This document shows positions 47,250 through 58,296 of a stretch of DNA of 64,000 nucleotides, in pieces. Made by a program: the position numbers and the translations under genes. The notes below the pieces were generated by a model that saw only the letters and a program-made list of their open reading frames with translations, searched no databases and had not been told where the DNA came from. Positions within the stretch are counted from its first letter, which is position 1, and each line of letters starts with the position of its first letter. This DNA comes from Stomorhina lunata (lineage: Eukaryota; Arthropoda; Insecta; Diptera; Rhiniidae), in the NCBI GenBank assembly GCA_933228675.1, contig OW121742.1:107400940-107464939 (forward strand), given 5' to 3'.

Positions 47250-49260
47250 GCATCAATTGTGCGTTTGGGTTTCGGTTTCAATATTTTTGCTTCTGTTAGC
47301 CAAATGTGAAATAAACTGCCATCCATCGATTGTGCTGATCAATTGTTCTGATTGTTTGTTTATTTAGGACCAGCACTTAAGAGATGACCCCTACTTATGC
47401 TATGCCGTGTGTTGAAACTAGGAAAATAGGTTGTCGGAAGAAGGATTGAGGGATTAGTGTTTGTGAACATTAGATTTGAATTTTCCTCTATTGCATATGT
47501 CAAGAGAAACTTCTGCAGAAAGTGAATTCCAAATACGTTCTGTACCGCTTCTTCTTCTGTTATCCTTGACTCCCAGTGGAGCATTCTTTTCTATCGAACT
47601 CTATTGCGATATGTTAGGCATACGCCATTCCATGAATAGTACGCAGCTTGCAACTCCGCATCAATTGACCTTTTCAACGTTCTAGCAGCTGCATTAACAC
47701 GACGGCCGCTTCCCTGTGGATTCCAACGAAGCGCTTGTCGAGCAATGTTGGTATTTGGTCTTCGAAGCCAATTTTTTGTTTAATTATTACCAGTACTCAG
47801 GGGATGACCCTTACTTATGCTCTGCGTTGTGTTGAAACTAGAAAAATAGGTTGTGGGAAGAAGGATAGAGGGAGTAGTATTCGTTGACATTAAATTTGAA
47901 TTTTCCTCTATTGCAAATGTCAAGAAAAACTTCTGCAGAAAGTGAATTCCACATATGTTCTGTACCGCATCTTCTTCTGTTATCCTTGACTCCCAGTGGA
48001 ACATAGGGCCTCAACCATCCTTATATATCGAACTCTATTGCAATATTTTAGGCATACCTTTCCTGTGGATTACAACGAAGCGCTTGTCGAGCAATGTTGG
48101 TATTTGGTCTTCGAAGCTTGTGGCCTATCCGCCGCCATTTCAGTTGACGTACCTCTACAGAATTAGGCCACCATATATTAAGGATTTGCCGCAAGCATTT
48201 GTTTGCAAAGTTCTGTAGGCGCTTAGCCTCCAGGCATAATCTTTGTCTTAGAAAGCCCAGCTGCCTGAGATTCAACAGTGATAGCGTTAGTGTTTTCTTG
48301 AAGGTGACCGGAGCTTAGGCTTAAAAGACATACGTCATCAGCGTATTCCAAGTCCTCGAGTTGTTTAAAGGGTGTCCATTGGATACCGTGTCTACCATTC
48401 AAAGCCGTGCGTTTAATAATTGTTGGCATGTTATGATTTTCTAAAATTCTGCATACATAGCTCCTATTGACTTTGTCGAAGGCCTTCATAAAGTCAATAA
48501 ACGCTAGGTAAATGGGGGTGCGGAATTCATTAGATTGCTCTAGTACTATTACTGTCTTGATTAGGTCAACACAAGATCGATTCTCTCTGAACCCAAACTG
48601 ATTTTCGCGGAGTGTAGCGGAAACTGCATCGGTTATTCTTTTTAAAATTAGTCGACTTAGTATTTTGCTCGGAATTGGAAGAATTGTAGTTATTGCAGTC
48701 ATTGTAGTCAACCTTTTTTGGTATTTTGACTAGTATACCCTCATTCCCGGAGGTTGGCAGAGCTTCTTCTTCCCATATTTTACGCACAAATAGGTGCCAC
48801 AGCCTCTCCGATTGAATATACTGTAATGGCTAGTTCCATTATGCACTTTCGTCAGGGGTTCCAATAGGGTTGTTTAATGCTGACTTGAAGTGTTTCATCC
48901 AACGTATTAATTGTTCATCCGGGGTTGAGAGAAGTGTGCCGCTACTACTCAAGATAGGACTGTTAGTGTAAATAGGTTTGCCACACAACGCCCTTGAGCG
49001 GCTATAGAACGAATTTTTTCTATAGTGTGCATATCGAAAACATATTGACGTATGTTGCGTAAGAATCTTCGGATTTCGGGAACGAGGTACCTGATTTCGT
49101 TAGAACACAATCCAAAGTAGTACCTATAGAACAGTGTGACACAAACCCTGTCTTGCACGCGGTCAAGAAACTCCAAAATAGACTTTGAAGCACCGGGACA
49201 TACATGAGAGTTGTATTCTATTTGCGGATATTCAGAGGATCAGTTGGATTGAAGTATCTC
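47250..49260 (-). mobile_element. Non-LTR retrotransposon with YADD-type reverse transcriptase, internally deleted
   Basis: In minus-strand order: ...EEALPTSGNEGILVKIPKKV (about 48720-48770); KILSRLILKRITDAV; ENQFGFRENRSCVDLI; the motif A block YLAFIDFMKAFDKVN; then an abrupt join to NGIQWTPFKQLEDLEYADDV (YADD catalytic motif), skipping motif B (SGVRQGC) and its surroundings. The tail CLRQILNIWWPN and IGHKLRRPNTNIARQALR lies at 48060-48230. A 420-bp segment near the 3' end is duplicated in tandem (47364-47760 and 47784-48110). The element is inactive. Confidence 0.8.
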
Positions 49261-49309
49261 TTAAACCGTTTTAGAAAACCGAGGCTCTTAAATGATACTT
49301 TTCATACTT

Positions 49310-49830
49310 TAGAATGTGGTTAGTCCAACATCACATTGAATTTCCATGCCCAGAACATCAAGAGCGTCCGATTTCTGTATATTAACACCATCTATGAATA
49401 GATGTGAAGTACAATGATCTGGTGTGCGTTAATGCGTGAGCATACAAACAACACTGGGTCTTACGTTCATTATGGGCGAATCCATTCGCCCTATCCATTG
49501 AGAGATGTTTTGAGATCGCGAATTAGTGATTGATTCATGCTTTGTCTCATAGAATGAATCTGTTAAAGACTGGGTTTATGATTGAATGAATATGAATGGC
49601 ATATGTTAGAATGGATAGAATTGGAAGTTTTGACATAGATGATCATTAATCATGAATATAAGAAATAGGGTAGGAGAAAACACAGAGCTTTGCGGTACGC
49701 CTGAATTGATCTTGAACTCGTTTTATGAGATCCAATCTATAACAACTCGTATAGTGCTATCTCTGAGGAAGCTCGTTATAAATCGAAGGAAGTTATTATC
49801 AATATCAGTTTCTGATAAATCTCTAAATCA
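49310..49830 (-). mobile_element. Non-LTR reverse transcriptase fragment
   Basis: The minus strand encodes FKINSGVPQSSVFSPTLFL then IFMINDHL (about 49640-49720), which is motif B plus the following helix. It is the best preserved of three related fragments (also 41060-41660 and 47090-47235). Confidence 0.7.
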
Positions 49831-49934
49831 GGGTAACCCCCCAATTCGAAAATAAAACTGTTCGAATTTGTATGCTTAAAGCATTGTGTTTCGAAAATAA
49901 TTTCTTTCGAATCGAGTTAAGCGATAACCCCCAG
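49831..49934. mobile_element. MITE family D, copy 2
   Basis: GGGTAACCCCCCAATTCGAA at the left and TCGAGTTAAGCGATAACCCC at the right. The core TTCGAAAATAATTTCTTTCG is identical to the copy at 28113-28212. Confidence 0.65.
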
Positions 49935-49999
49935 GGCTTAAATCGCCTCACTCATCTGGTTAACATCGCAGTTATGTAGCCCCCCGTATTAACATGGAA

Positions 50000-50990
50000 G
50001 CTTACAATAAAGAATATTACTGACATCCCCATTTGATACGGATGGTTGGCTTTAACAAAGCTCTTGAGTCTGCCGATATCTACGTCAGTCATATTCCTAA
50101 GATCTTCAAAGAAGTAAAAGGTTAGTCCCCTAATTTCCGAAAAGCCAGTGTAAGTGCAGTTAGGATGTTTTATTGACTCATCCTCGTCATCACAGTTTCT
50201 GCAAGTGTTAGAGAGTGTTTGGTCATGATAATCTGAGAGAAAGTTTTCTAGAATTATCCGTAAGTATCCCCTAATTTCCGAAAGGGCAGTGTAAGTGCAG
50301 TTAAAATGTTTTATTGACTCCTTCTCATCATCACATATTCTGCGAAAGACAGATAGAGTTTTTTTCATGATAATTTGAGTGAAAGTTTCTTATCTATCCC
50401 TAATGTCTTTTAAGAAGTAAAAGAGTGTAGTTAGTCCCCTCATTTACGACAGGGTAACTACAGTTAAGATGTTTCGGGGACTCCTCGTCATTACAGGTTC
50501 TGCGAAAGTCCCTTAACGCAACCGCTTGCCATCCAATCAGACATTATTGTTTTCTATCTAAACGGAACCAGATCTTTCTGAAATGAATACATCGAATCGA
50601 TTAGACGAACACCTATTATTTGCTCATTAAGGACGGGGCGGGGTTAAGTGCAGTTAAGATGTTTTAGGTACTCCTCGTCATTACAGGTTCTACGAAAGTC
50701 TCTCGTCGTAACCGCTTGCCATCTAATCAGACATGATAATCTGAGCGAACGTTTCTATCTAAACGTAAACAGATCTGTCTGAAATAAATACGCCGAATCA
50801 AATAGACGAACACCATCTTTTGCTCATTTACGACAGGCCAGCAGTTAAGATGCTTTGGAGACTCCTCGTCTTGCCATTAAATCGGATAGTGTTTTGTCAT
50901 GATAAACTGAGAGAACGTTTTCTATCTAAACGGAAACAGATCTATCTGAAATGAATATATAAAATCTAATAGAGGGATGTCTGAAAAATA
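50000..50990 (-). repeat. Tandem array derived from a non-LTR pol tail
   Basis: The minus strand encodes CRNCDDEDESIKHPNCTYTG and DVDIGRLKSFVKANHPYQMG, the Cys/His tail of an RNase H-type element. The same segment then recurs at least five times (CAGTTAAGATGTTT-type landmarks at about 50158, 50299, 50460, 50651 and 50841), with 140-190 bp spacing and each copy more degraded. Confidence 0.75.
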
Positions 50991-50999
50991 GGATAACCC

Positions 51000-52380
51000 T
51001 TTTAAAGGAACTAATAAAAGATTTGGTAAATGTAAAAGGTATAAAACTGAGTTATAAAAAATAGACTTATTAAAAGAAGACTTTAACGGTCTGTTGGTCA
51101 CATTGGTCCAAAAGTCTTATAGAAATTAAAGCAAACTATACCATTCTTCGGAACAAGTAGAGATTCATTGAAATTCGAAGTTTTTGGTGTATTTTCAAGA
51201 CCTCGTAGAGACTTCAGGTAAACCTTCCATCTGTGGCAGTGCGAACAGAATGTTATCGTATAGCTCTGGGGAAAATGGTAGTGGGGTTTGGCCAAGAGCG
51301 GCTAGAGAACACGAGTGAGTTCTGTCAATTTGAAAAGAATGCGGAATACATATTCAGCAGGCTTAAAGATCGTAATACTTATCCTTCAATTGGATGAGGA
51401 TGATGGAGACTAGGTATACAGTATTTTCAATAAATATCTCCATGGAGAAAATTCTATCGAGTTAATTCCAAGATCTTGCTCATATAGGAATTTAAAGAAA
51501 TTCAAATGAAGGTCTTTAAGAGTGATTCCGTTAGACCACTAAGTGACACTAATGATGTATCTGCAGACGTCAGTACCTGGAGAGTGTCTGAAAGAGATTA
51601 GTGTATCGTTTCTAATCAATATAAGAGCTTGGGTATATTTTTATCATTGAAGATTGTTTAAATACTTTAAGTAGATGTGTGGCACCTTACATTCGGGAAG
51701 ACAAAATTTCAATTTAGCTGTTTCGCTGGAGGAGTCCCTAAAAGATCCGCTGTTCATTTGGCTGGACATATTGAAAGATATCATTTGATCGAGCATATTC
51801 TTTAGAATTCCATGCGCTTCGATCTTGTGCGTTGAAAGATTTTCCTCTTATTGGTCTTTCCACTGAAGTTTCGGAGGGGAGCCATTTTTATTATAATTTT
51901 AGCTTTTTCATAGTAATTGTTTTTTTCAGGATTGGGTTACTAGCCCGACTTCCTAACCCATATTTTTATCGTTATAATGGGAGAACTTGCGGCACATTAA
52001 CGGGTGTTAATGTAATTCCCCGGGTGATACCACGAGAAGGTCAGTGTCCACAGTTGGAAAGAATGATAACCAAGATAAGTTCAGGCTTTTCGAGTTAAGA
52101 ACAATCTGAACCGTTGCTTGATATCTAATATCGCCTACAACAGCCTCTCATTTGAAAACGCTCTCCATTTGGCCAACCTTGATTTAGACTAAGGACTGCC
52201 ACTTCTGCGATATTAACAATAAAAACGCAGTAAAAACAACAACGAAAACCAAGTCCTAGACAAGTTTTTTAAAGTTCTAGATCTGTCTCATATATCAGTC
52301 CTAGACCTTAGAAATTCAGCTATAATGAAGTTCAAAAATAGTTATACATCGTTTATCCATTTATTTCAGAGAAGTTTTAT
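51000..52380. other. Degenerate sequence, probably transposon-derived
   Basis: Base composition is less AT-rich than the surroundings, like the pol remnants, but no frame or motif is clear. The segment 52140-52185 repeats part of 44405-44450. Confidence 0.4.
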
Positions 52381-52500
52381 GCCCCTATTGCCGTTCTCAA
52401 CTCAACCAAACTGAGTTGGTCGTCTGCCAGTCGAGCCAACTTTTAGTCAATCAAATTATTTTTTGAAATTGCGCAACTAAAAAAACGTTTAGCTTAGGCA
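52381..52500. mobile_element. Palindromic MITE family A, copy 4 (left half)
   Basis: GCCCCTATTGCCGTTCTCAA, GTCGTCTGCCAGTCGAGCCA and the centre are present. The right arm is missing after AACGTTTAGC. Confidence 0.7.
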
Positions 52501-53214
52501 TCAGATCCGTTCCATTTTGGAATCATTTCTATCCCAGTTCATTTTAAGATCAGATTCTTTTCATAATTTAAGACCTTTCAAAAATTTTTTATATGTTGAC
52601 CTTTGACCTTATTCAGTTTTTATTATTTAATACTTGAAAATTTTTCTCAAAACGAAAAAAATTATGAAACTAAAAAGTAACTTTATGAGAGACCATTAAA
52701 AAATATTATTATAATTATAAAATTTGGCTTAAAAAATATTTATATAAAATATAAATTATATTAAAAATATGAAAATAAAGAATACTTTAACGAAGAAAAT
52801 ATATAAAACAAAAATATTTTGAAAACATATAAATATATATAAAAGTGTAACAAAAAATACTTTCAAAACATTAAAAACTTTAAAAATATCTTATAATTTT
52901 ATTAAAAAAATATATATATATAAATTATATTTTTTGTTAGTTGTACTGAAACTGGAAACTTACAAGAAAAAAAAAAAAAAAAAAAACAACCAAACCTTAC
53001 TATTTTTGTATTTTATTTAGTTGATAACAAAAACAAAAGGAAACATTTATTAAAAAAACAAAAAAATCAAATAAAAAACATTAAAAAAATCATCAGCATA
53101 AAATTATTAATATATTAAAAAAAAAAAAATCAAATAAAAAAATAAAACACAAAAACCGCGCAAAAACACCAAAAAAATTATGAGTTTTAATTTATTGTTA
53201 ACAGTTGGGATGAA
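52501..53214. other. A/T-rich flank with homopolymer runs
   Basis: No gene is seen. A poly-A run lies at about 52968-52986. Confidence 0.5.
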
Positions 53215-54415
53215 AAGTTTGTAGTAAAAATGTACTATTTATAGGAATTTTTCAAAAATTGTATTTTTATAGAAAATTTTTTCGAAAATTTATTATTTAT
53301 AGAAAATTTTTCAAAAATTTACTATTTAAGGAAAGTTTTAAAATAATTATTATTTATAGGAAAGTTTTCAAAAATTTACTATTTATAGGAAATTTTTCAA
53401 AAATTACTATTTAGAGGAAATTTTTCAAAAATTTGCTATTTATAGGAAATTTTTCGAAGTTTACTTTTTAGAGGAGATTTTTCAAAAATTACTTTTTAGA
53501 GGAAATTTTTCAAAAATTTACTATTTATAGGAAATTTTTCGAAAATTTACTATTTATAGGAAATTTTTCGAAAATTTACTATTTATAGGAAATTTTTCGA
53601 AAATTTACTATTTATAGGAAATTTTTCGAAAATTTACTATTTATAGGAAATTTTTCGAAAATTTACTATTTATATGAAGTTTTTCGAAAAATTGCTATTT
53701 ATAGGAAATTTTTCGAAAATTTGCTCTTTATAGGAAAGTTTTCGAAAATTTGCTATTTATAGGAAATTTTTCGAAAATTTTCTATTTATATGAAATTTTT
53801 CGAAAATTTGTTATTTGTAGGAAATTTTTTGAAAATTTGCTATTTATAGGAAATTTTTCGAAAATTTGCTATTTATAGGAAATTTTTGGGAAATTTGCTA
53901 TTTATAGGAAATTTTTCGAAAATTTGCTATTTATAGGAAATTTTTCGAAAATTTGCTATTTATAGGAAATTTTTCGAAAATTTTCTATTTATAAAAAATT
54001 TTTCGAAAAGTAGCTATTTATAGGAAATTTTTTGAAAATTTGCTATTTATAGGAAATTTTTCGAAAATTTGCTATTTATAGGAAATTTTTCGAAAATTTG
54101 CTATTTATAGGAAATTTTTCGAAAAATTGCTATTTATAGGAAATTTTTCGAAAATTTGCTATTTATAAGAAATTTTTCGAAAAGTTGCTATTTATAGGAA
54201 TTTTTTTGAAAATTTGCTACTTATAGAAAATTTGCTATTTATAGAAAATTTTTCGAAAAATTGCTATTTATAAGAAATTTTGCTATTTATAGGAAATTTT
54301 TCGAAAATTTTCTATTAATATGAAATTTTTCGAAAATTTGCTATTTATAGGAAATTTTTCGAAAATTTGCTATTTATAGGCAATTTTTCGAAAATTTGCT
54401 ATTTATAGGAAAATT
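53215..54415. repeat. 29-bp satellite array (TTTATA variant), about 40 copies
   Basis: Monomer GGAAATTTTTCGAAAATTTGCTATTTATA (29 bp), with a CTATTTATA core and mostly CGAAAA. The left edge is degenerate. It switches at about 54410 to the 31-bp variant. Confidence 0.95.
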
Positions 54416-56540
54416 TTCAAAAATTTTCTATTTTTATAGGAAATTTTTCAAAAATTTTCTATTTTTATAGAAATTTTTTTCAAAAATTTTTTTCAAAAAT
54501 TTTCTATTTTTATAGGAAATTTTTCAAAAATTTTCTATTTTTATAGGAAATTTTTCAAAAATTTTCTATTTTTATAGGAAATTTTTCAAAAAATTTCTAT
54601 TTTTATAGGAAATTTTTCAAAAATTTTCTATTTTTATAGGAAATTTTTCAAAAATTTTCTATTTTGATAGGAAATTTTTCAAAAATTTCCTATTTTGATA
54701 GGAAATTTTTCAAAAATTTCCTATTTTGATAGGAAATTTTTCAAAAATTTTCTATTTTTATAGGAAATTTTTCAAACATTTTCTATTTTTATAGGAAATT
54801 TTTCAAAAATTTTCTATTTTTATAGGAAATTTTTCAGAAATTTTCTATTTTTATAGGAAATTTTTCAAAAATTTTCTATTTTTATAGGAAATTTTTCAAA
54901 AATTTTCTATTTTTATAGGAAATTTTTCAAAAATGTTCTATTTTTATAGGAAATTTTTCAAAAATTTTCTATTTTTATAGGAATTTTTTTCAAAAATTTT
55001 CTATTTTTCTAGGAAATTTTTCAAAAAATTTCTATTTTTATAGGAAATTTTTCAAAAATTTTCTATTTTTATAGGAAATTTTTCAAAAATTTTCTATTTT
55101 TATAGGAAATTTTTCAAAAATTTTCTATTTTTATAGGAAATTTTTCAAAAATTTTCTATTTTTATAGGAAATTTTTCAAAAATTTTCTATTTTTATAGGA
55201 AATTTTTCAAAAATTTTCTATTTTTATAGGAAATTTTTCAAAAATTTTCTATTTTTATAGGAAATTTTTCAAAAATGTTCTATTTTTATAGGAAATTTTT
55301 CAAAAATTTTCTATTTTTATAGGAAATTTTTCAAAAATTTTCTATTTTATAGGAAATTTTTCAAAAATTTCCTATTTTTATAGGAAATTTTTTAAAAATT
55401 TTCTATTTTTATAGGAAATTTTTTAAAAATTTTCTATTTTTATAGGAAATTTTTTAAAAATTTTCTATTTTTATAAGAAATTTTTCAAAAATTTTCAAAA
55501 AATTTATATTTTTATAGGAAAATTTTCAAAAATTTTCTATTTTTAAGGAAATTTTTCAAAAATTTTCTATTTTTATAGGAAATTTTTCAAAAATTTTCTA
55601 TTTTTATAGGAAATTTTTCAAAAATTTTCTATTTTTATAGGAAATTTTTCAAAAATTTTCTATTTTTATAGGAAATTTTTCAAAAATTTTCTATTTTTAT
55701 AGGAAATTTTTCAAAAAATTTCTATTTTTATAGGAAATTTTTCAAAAATTTTCTATTTTTATAGGAAATTTTTCAAAAATTTTCTATTTTGATAGGAAAT
55801 TTTTCAAAAATTTCCTATTTTGATAGGAAATTTTTCAAAAATTTTCTATTTTTATAGGAATTTTTTTCAAAAATTTTCTATTTTTCTAGGAAATTTTTCA
55901 AAAATTTTCTATTTTTATAGGAAATTTTTCAAAAATTTTCTATTTTTATAGGAAATTTTTCAAAAATTTTCTATTTTTATAGGAAATTTTTCAAAAATTT
56001 TCTATTTTTATAGGAAATTTTTCAAAAATTTTCTATTTTTATAGGAAATTTTTCAAAAATTTTCTATTTTTATAGGAAATTTTTCAAAAATTTTCTATTT
56101 TTATAGGAAATTTTTCAAAAATTTTCTATTTTTATAGGAAATTTTTCAAAAATTTTCTATTTTTATAGGAAATTTTTCAAAAATTTTCTATTTTTATAGG
56201 AAATTTTTCAAAAATTTTCTATTTTTATAGGAAATTTTTCAAAAATTTTCTATTTTTATAGGAAATTTTTCAAAAATTTTCTATTTTTATAGGATATTTT
56301 TTTTAAATTTCCTATTTTTATAGGAAATTTTTTTAAAAATTTTCTATTTTTATAGGAAATTTTTCAAAAATTTCCTATTTTTATAGGAAATTTTTCAAAA
56401 ATTTTCTATTTTTATAGGAAATTTTTCAAAAATTTCCTATTTTTATAGGAAATTTTTGAAAAATTTCCTTTTTTTATAGGAAATTTTTCAAAAATTTTCT
56501 ATTTTATAGGAAATTTTTTAAAAATTTCCTATAAAAATAT
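54416..56540. repeat. 31-bp satellite array (TTTTTATA variant), about 68 copies
   Basis: Monomer GGAAATTTTTCAAAAATTTTCTATTTTTATA (31 bp), highly homogenised over long runs (for example 55060-55320 and 55900-56280). It is the reverse complement of the 17.7-18.5 kb array. CTATTTTGATAGG and TTCCTATTTTTATAGG variants form local clusters. Confidence 0.97.
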
Positions 56541-58296
56541 AAACATTTCTTAAACTGTTTTTAGAACTGCCCTCGTCCTTAATGTTTGCAAAATCTGAGA
56601 AAGTAAAAAATTTAACAGTTTTTGTTCCCACAACCGACAAAAAAAAACATTAACTTGTGTATAAAAAATCTTTTAAACTTGCAATAAAAGCTTAACGTTA
56701 TAAAGTTTTTTTATATATATAACGCTTTAACGGTTATTAGCTTTTTATCGAAAAGCTTTCTAAACGTAAACAATTTCAATGCCAAAACATTCCCCAGCAA
56801 ACAAACTTACACACATACAGAGGCTGAAGAATAATGTTAATGTTTTTATTTGTTTGAAGAGGGGAAAGAGGAAAAAGATGGGGAAACTGAGAACTAAAAG
56901 AGTAAAGGCAGTTAGTTGCGTTTAAGTAACCGAGGAGTTAAGTTGTAGTTTAACATTGAAACGGTAGACGGTTGTTAAATGTTAAATAAACTTACGTAGG
57001 CTTTTTCCTTAAGTAATAAAATGAAAGAATATAGTAAAAAAAAATATGAAGTGAGAAGTATTTAAAAGAAGTTTAAAGTGAAAAAAAGAAGTTTATTATT
57101 ATAGAAAAAAAGTTTTGGTATAAAAAAATAGAAGGTAAAAAAGAAAAAAAAAAAAAATATTGAAATTTTAAATAAAGTAAAGGAAATCGCATTCCAAGTG
57201 AAATTTGTAAAAAAATTGTTAAAAAATTAGGAAATTTCTGTTTATCGGGAAGTGTTTTCTTTAAAATTAAAGTAAAGTTTGTGAAAATATTACGAAATTT
57301 CTTTCAAATTATAGTAATTTAAATTGAAATTAGGAAATTTCATGGTATTAAATGAAATTAGAGATGAATTTGAAAAAAGTCTTGGCCTAAAATTGTATTC
57401 ATTTCAACAGAAAAGTTCATAAATTAACAAGTTTTAATAAAAAACTAACAGACCAGACCCCCTTTAAAATATTTTTCCTGCTTTTTTGTAAATTATACAA
57501 AAAAAAATTGTATATACACGTAAAAAAGCGGCTTTTAAACTCTCCAATACACTCAAAATATTTTAATAAAAAATATAAAAAAGATAACAAAATAAGAAAA
57601 AAAAATTATAAACTTGGCTTTAAGTAACAATACAAAAAAAAAAAAAAAAGCCAGAAGAAGCATTTATATTTGTATGAGCCGAAGCTTCTGCTAAAGTTCT
57701 GGCTGGTTATTACTCAGAGATAAAATATTTCTGAAATTCCCACACACCTTTTTTTGTCGTTTCTACCAGCCATTTTCTCACATTTACTAACTCAAGTTTA
57801 AACTTAAAAACCCGGTTTAAACTTTAAAGTTTAGCATAAACAAAACAATAAAATAAACAAGAGTAATTGAAAAGCGTAAGAGAGAGAAAGGTGTCACATA
57901 GTGGGAGCCAAAGTGAGAGCCCAAGTGAGAAATAAGTAAACAAACTAAAAGCTTCTTCCGTTATTAAAAAGGAATGCTTAAGGAAATGAAACATGTAGCG
58001 TTTACTTGTATAAAGGCAACAGGTGGTAAATGAAACACTCACTCTCGAGTTTTGAATTTAAAATCTCTTACTAATACTTTTGCATATATTGTGTGTGTAA
58101 GAGTTACTCACACTTTTAAGTATTTTTTCACTTTTTGGATCTTCATTTTCGTCGTGGGATATTTTTTCTAGATGTAAAATTACAGGTAAGTTTTGTTATT
58201 AATATTTGTTTATAACAATTTATTTTATAAACAGTTTAAATAAGCTTAAGTTTTGTAATATCTAGAAATGCTTAGGGTAACTAAACTTGGTAACAG
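56541..58296. other. Unique island between satellite arrays, possible 5' exon
   Basis: A 1.75-kb segment free of the satellite. Its right part (57660-58190) is of more normal complexity and ends in a perfect donor-like ACAG|GTAAGTTTTG at about 58183-58190. No coding frame is evident. It could be a promoter and non-coding first exon of a gene to the right, but this is not provable here. Confidence 0.3.

Noticed and set aside
51832..52098. 88-codon plus-strand open frame
   Set aside because: No recognisable domain or plausible splice context. It lies in degenerate transposon-like DNA.
53215..56540. CRISPR-like array
   Set aside because: Repeats are directly adjacent without unique spacers, and the host is a eukaryote, so this is satellite DNA.
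57824..58042. 72-codon minus-strand open frame in the unique island
   Set aside because: Hydrophobic, Phe/Leu/Ser-rich peptide explained by the AG-rich complementary strand. No homology signal.
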